NCBI GenBank assembly: GCA_036245525.1
Contig: BTPG01000004.1
Coordinates: 51,322,758 to 51,386,757 of the forward strand
Direction of reading: 5' to 3'
DNA: 64,000 nucleotides
From: Semisulcospira habei
Taxonomy: Eukaryota; Mollusca; Gastropoda; Semisulcospiridae
Numbering within the stretch: position 1 is the stretch's first letter; every line of letters starts with the position of its first letter. Positions 62,822-64,000 of this stretch are shown here, in pieces. The position numbers and the translations under genes are program-made. The notes under the pieces are model-generated. The model was not told the DNA's origin and did not search any database. It was given only the letters and a program-made list of their open reading frames with translations.

Positions 62822-62893
62822 TCAGCTGGGTTTGAACCCAGGACTTTTTCGGACAAGAGTCGAACGCTCTACCACTGAGCCACCCAGCTCCCC
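62822..62893 (-). tRNA. Degenerate tRNA-like sequence (tRNA pseudogene or tRNA-derived SINE head)
   Basis: The minus strand has a good A box (TGGCTCAGTGGTAGAGCG), an anticodon-arm-like TTCGACTCTTGTCCGAA (loop CTCTTGT, which would read as anticodon CTT) and a B box (GGGTTCAAACCC). The T-arm pairs CTGGG with CCCAG but leaves a 6-base loop; one anticodon-stem pair is mismatched; the acceptor stem is ambiguous. So I think it is a pseudogene or SINE head rather than a working tRNA-Lys. Confidence 0.45.
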
Positions 62894-63159
62894 CACTCAA
62901 ATGAGCAAGTGTTTAAGATAAGTGTTTTGCAATAATTACATAACAGGCTATCCTATCTTTTCTCTACATGTCTATTTTCACGCATTTGTCAGCCAAACTT
63001 GACCTTTAGAGGTGGCAAACAAACTTAGCATGCATAAGAGGGCCTTATTATCTATTACCTTTGTGCCAAGTTTAACGGAAAATTGTGCAAAAGAGTCGAT
63101 AAAAAAAACCAAAACAATTTTATCACAAAATGGGAATTTTGTACACATGAGCCAACCTA

Positions 63160-63936
63160 TTGCGACACCTAAACTGGCACTTTTGTGTGTTTTGTCATTT
63201 TCATTCTGTGTTTGACCGGTGCACGGCCAACAACATGCACTACACACTTGAGTACTTGCCGAGTCTTCATGCCACTGACACAGCCGGCGCGCTCAACATA
63301 CGGAACATTGACTTTCCCTCTAGCATGAACCCCAATGCTACAGCTGCCGGAGATAAGAAGTATAAGATGAAAAGGAAAAGAAGGAAGAAGGGAGGAGTGA
63401 AGAGAAGCTTGAAAAGTAAACAGAAAGCCGGTTTACCCCCCCCCCCCCCCCCCCCACCCCTTGTGTTGCTTGCAAATGTTTGTTCGATCCGCCATAAAAT
63501 GGATGAATTGCAGGCTAACATTGGTCATGTGCATGAGTATTGGGAATCGTGCTTGCTTGCCTTCACAGAGACCTGGCTAGACAGAAATGTGCAAGACAAT
63601 GATTTGGTTTTAGACGGTTTTGGGACACCAGTCAGACTGGATAGAACGAAGAGTAACACAGGGAAGGAACACGGAGGATGTGTGTGTATGTATGTAAACA
63701 AGGCCTGGTGTAACACTGTCATTGTACTAGACACGTTGTGCATGCCAGACATAGAGCTACTATGTGTGTCACTACGTCCATTCTATCTTCCATGGGAATT
63801 TCCTCAGTTGTTTTTCTCTGTGGTCTACATTCACCCCCGTGCTAAAGCTACCAGGGCACAGGAATACATCAGCGAACATATACACGAACTTGACTCAATA
63901 TCGCTGTTGTTATGGATCTGTACCCTCAGCCTATAA
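63160..63936 (+). pseudogene. LINE endonuclease fragment (CR1-like), running off the right edge
   Basis: After a basic stretch (KYKMKRKRRKKGGVKRSLKS) and a poly-C-encoded proline run comes an APE endonuclease start: LANVCSIRHKMDELQANI, LAFTETWLD (metal-binding E), FGTPVRLDR, GGCVCMYVN, PDIELLCVSLRPFYLPWEFP, VVYIHPRA. The frame then ends after LLLWICTLSL. A shifted frame resumes with AYKSYLMPPLVTADHST (the SDH-like box has ADH), so the GDFN segment has been deleted. Likely a CR1/Rex-type LINE; inactive in this form. Confidence 0.75.
63437..63456. repeat. Poly-C tract
   Basis: About 20 C residues with the reading frame of the LINE fragment running through it as prolines. Confidence 0.9.
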
Positions 63937-64000
63937 ATCCTACTTGATGCCTCCCCTTGTAACAGCTGATCACAGCACGGTGTTACATGCTCCCGTGTAC

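Noticed and set aside
62978..63247. 89-codon minus-strand frame as an upstream YLPM1 exon
   Set aside because: No acceptor/donor pair consistent with exon 1 and composition unlike the rest of the protein.

Overview
The window looks like animal nuclear DNA, most likely from a mollusc and probably a gastropod. The evidence is one intron-rich gene with metazoan orthologs, many dispersed repeats, DIRS and CR1-like retroelements, and short repeats with (TTA)n tails of a kind common in snail genomes. The phylum call is an inference; the sequence itself only shows a repeat-dense animal genome. There is no prokaryotic signature.

The only cellular gene I can support is a YLPM1 (ZAP3) ortholog on the minus strand. 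Sixteen coding exons run from 62408 down to the stop codon at 23901-23903. All splice sites fit GT-AG, and the summed exon length is 4851 nt (1616 codons plus stop) with every junction phase consistent. The 5' end of the gene lies beyond the right edge. In protein order the product has a large Gly/Arg-rich (RGG) exon with a 96-bp tandem repeat, smaller RG-rich exons, two IDYGHG motifs, a long Arg/Asp/Glu-rich exon, a P-loop kinase-like domain (GLPGSGKT) spread over several exons, an acidic segment, and a C-terminal tail with a PP1-docking-like KMVRW motif.

Layout. 1-9.6 kb is intergenic and packed with repeats: a microsatellite, a SINE-like element with target-site duplications, the remains of an LTR retrotransposon with a broken gag, a minisatellite interrupted by other elements, and a CR1-like LINE 3' end nested in a hairpin element. 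9592-14130 is a nearly complete non-LTR retrotransposon (endonuclease, RT, RNase H) with a 13-bp target-site duplication, inactivated by a frameshift and a stop. 14.2-23.5 kb is intergenic with hairpin elements and dispersed repeats and no convincing gene. 23.5-62.4 kb is YLPM1. Its introns hold a 4-kb satellite array (26.9-30.9 kb), two DIRS-type tyrosine-recombinase retrotransposons (42462-46470 and 51656-57730), and most of the hairpin elements. 62.4-64 kb holds a degenerate tRNA-like sequence and the start of another LINE that runs off the right edge.

The most striking feature is a set of short palindromic elements, about 28 copies of one core plus at least two other hairpin families. They are bounded by TTAA and mostly begin CCC, which suggests piggyBac-type MITEs. 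Subfamilies differ by paired changes in both arms. Consecutive copies share a single TTAA, and copies lie against a splice acceptor and next to the stop codon of YLPM1. The second DIRS element has identical terminal repeats but no detectable reverse transcriptase, and its gag-like region is built of repeated modules. It looks like a recently moved, non-autonomous DIRS derivative.
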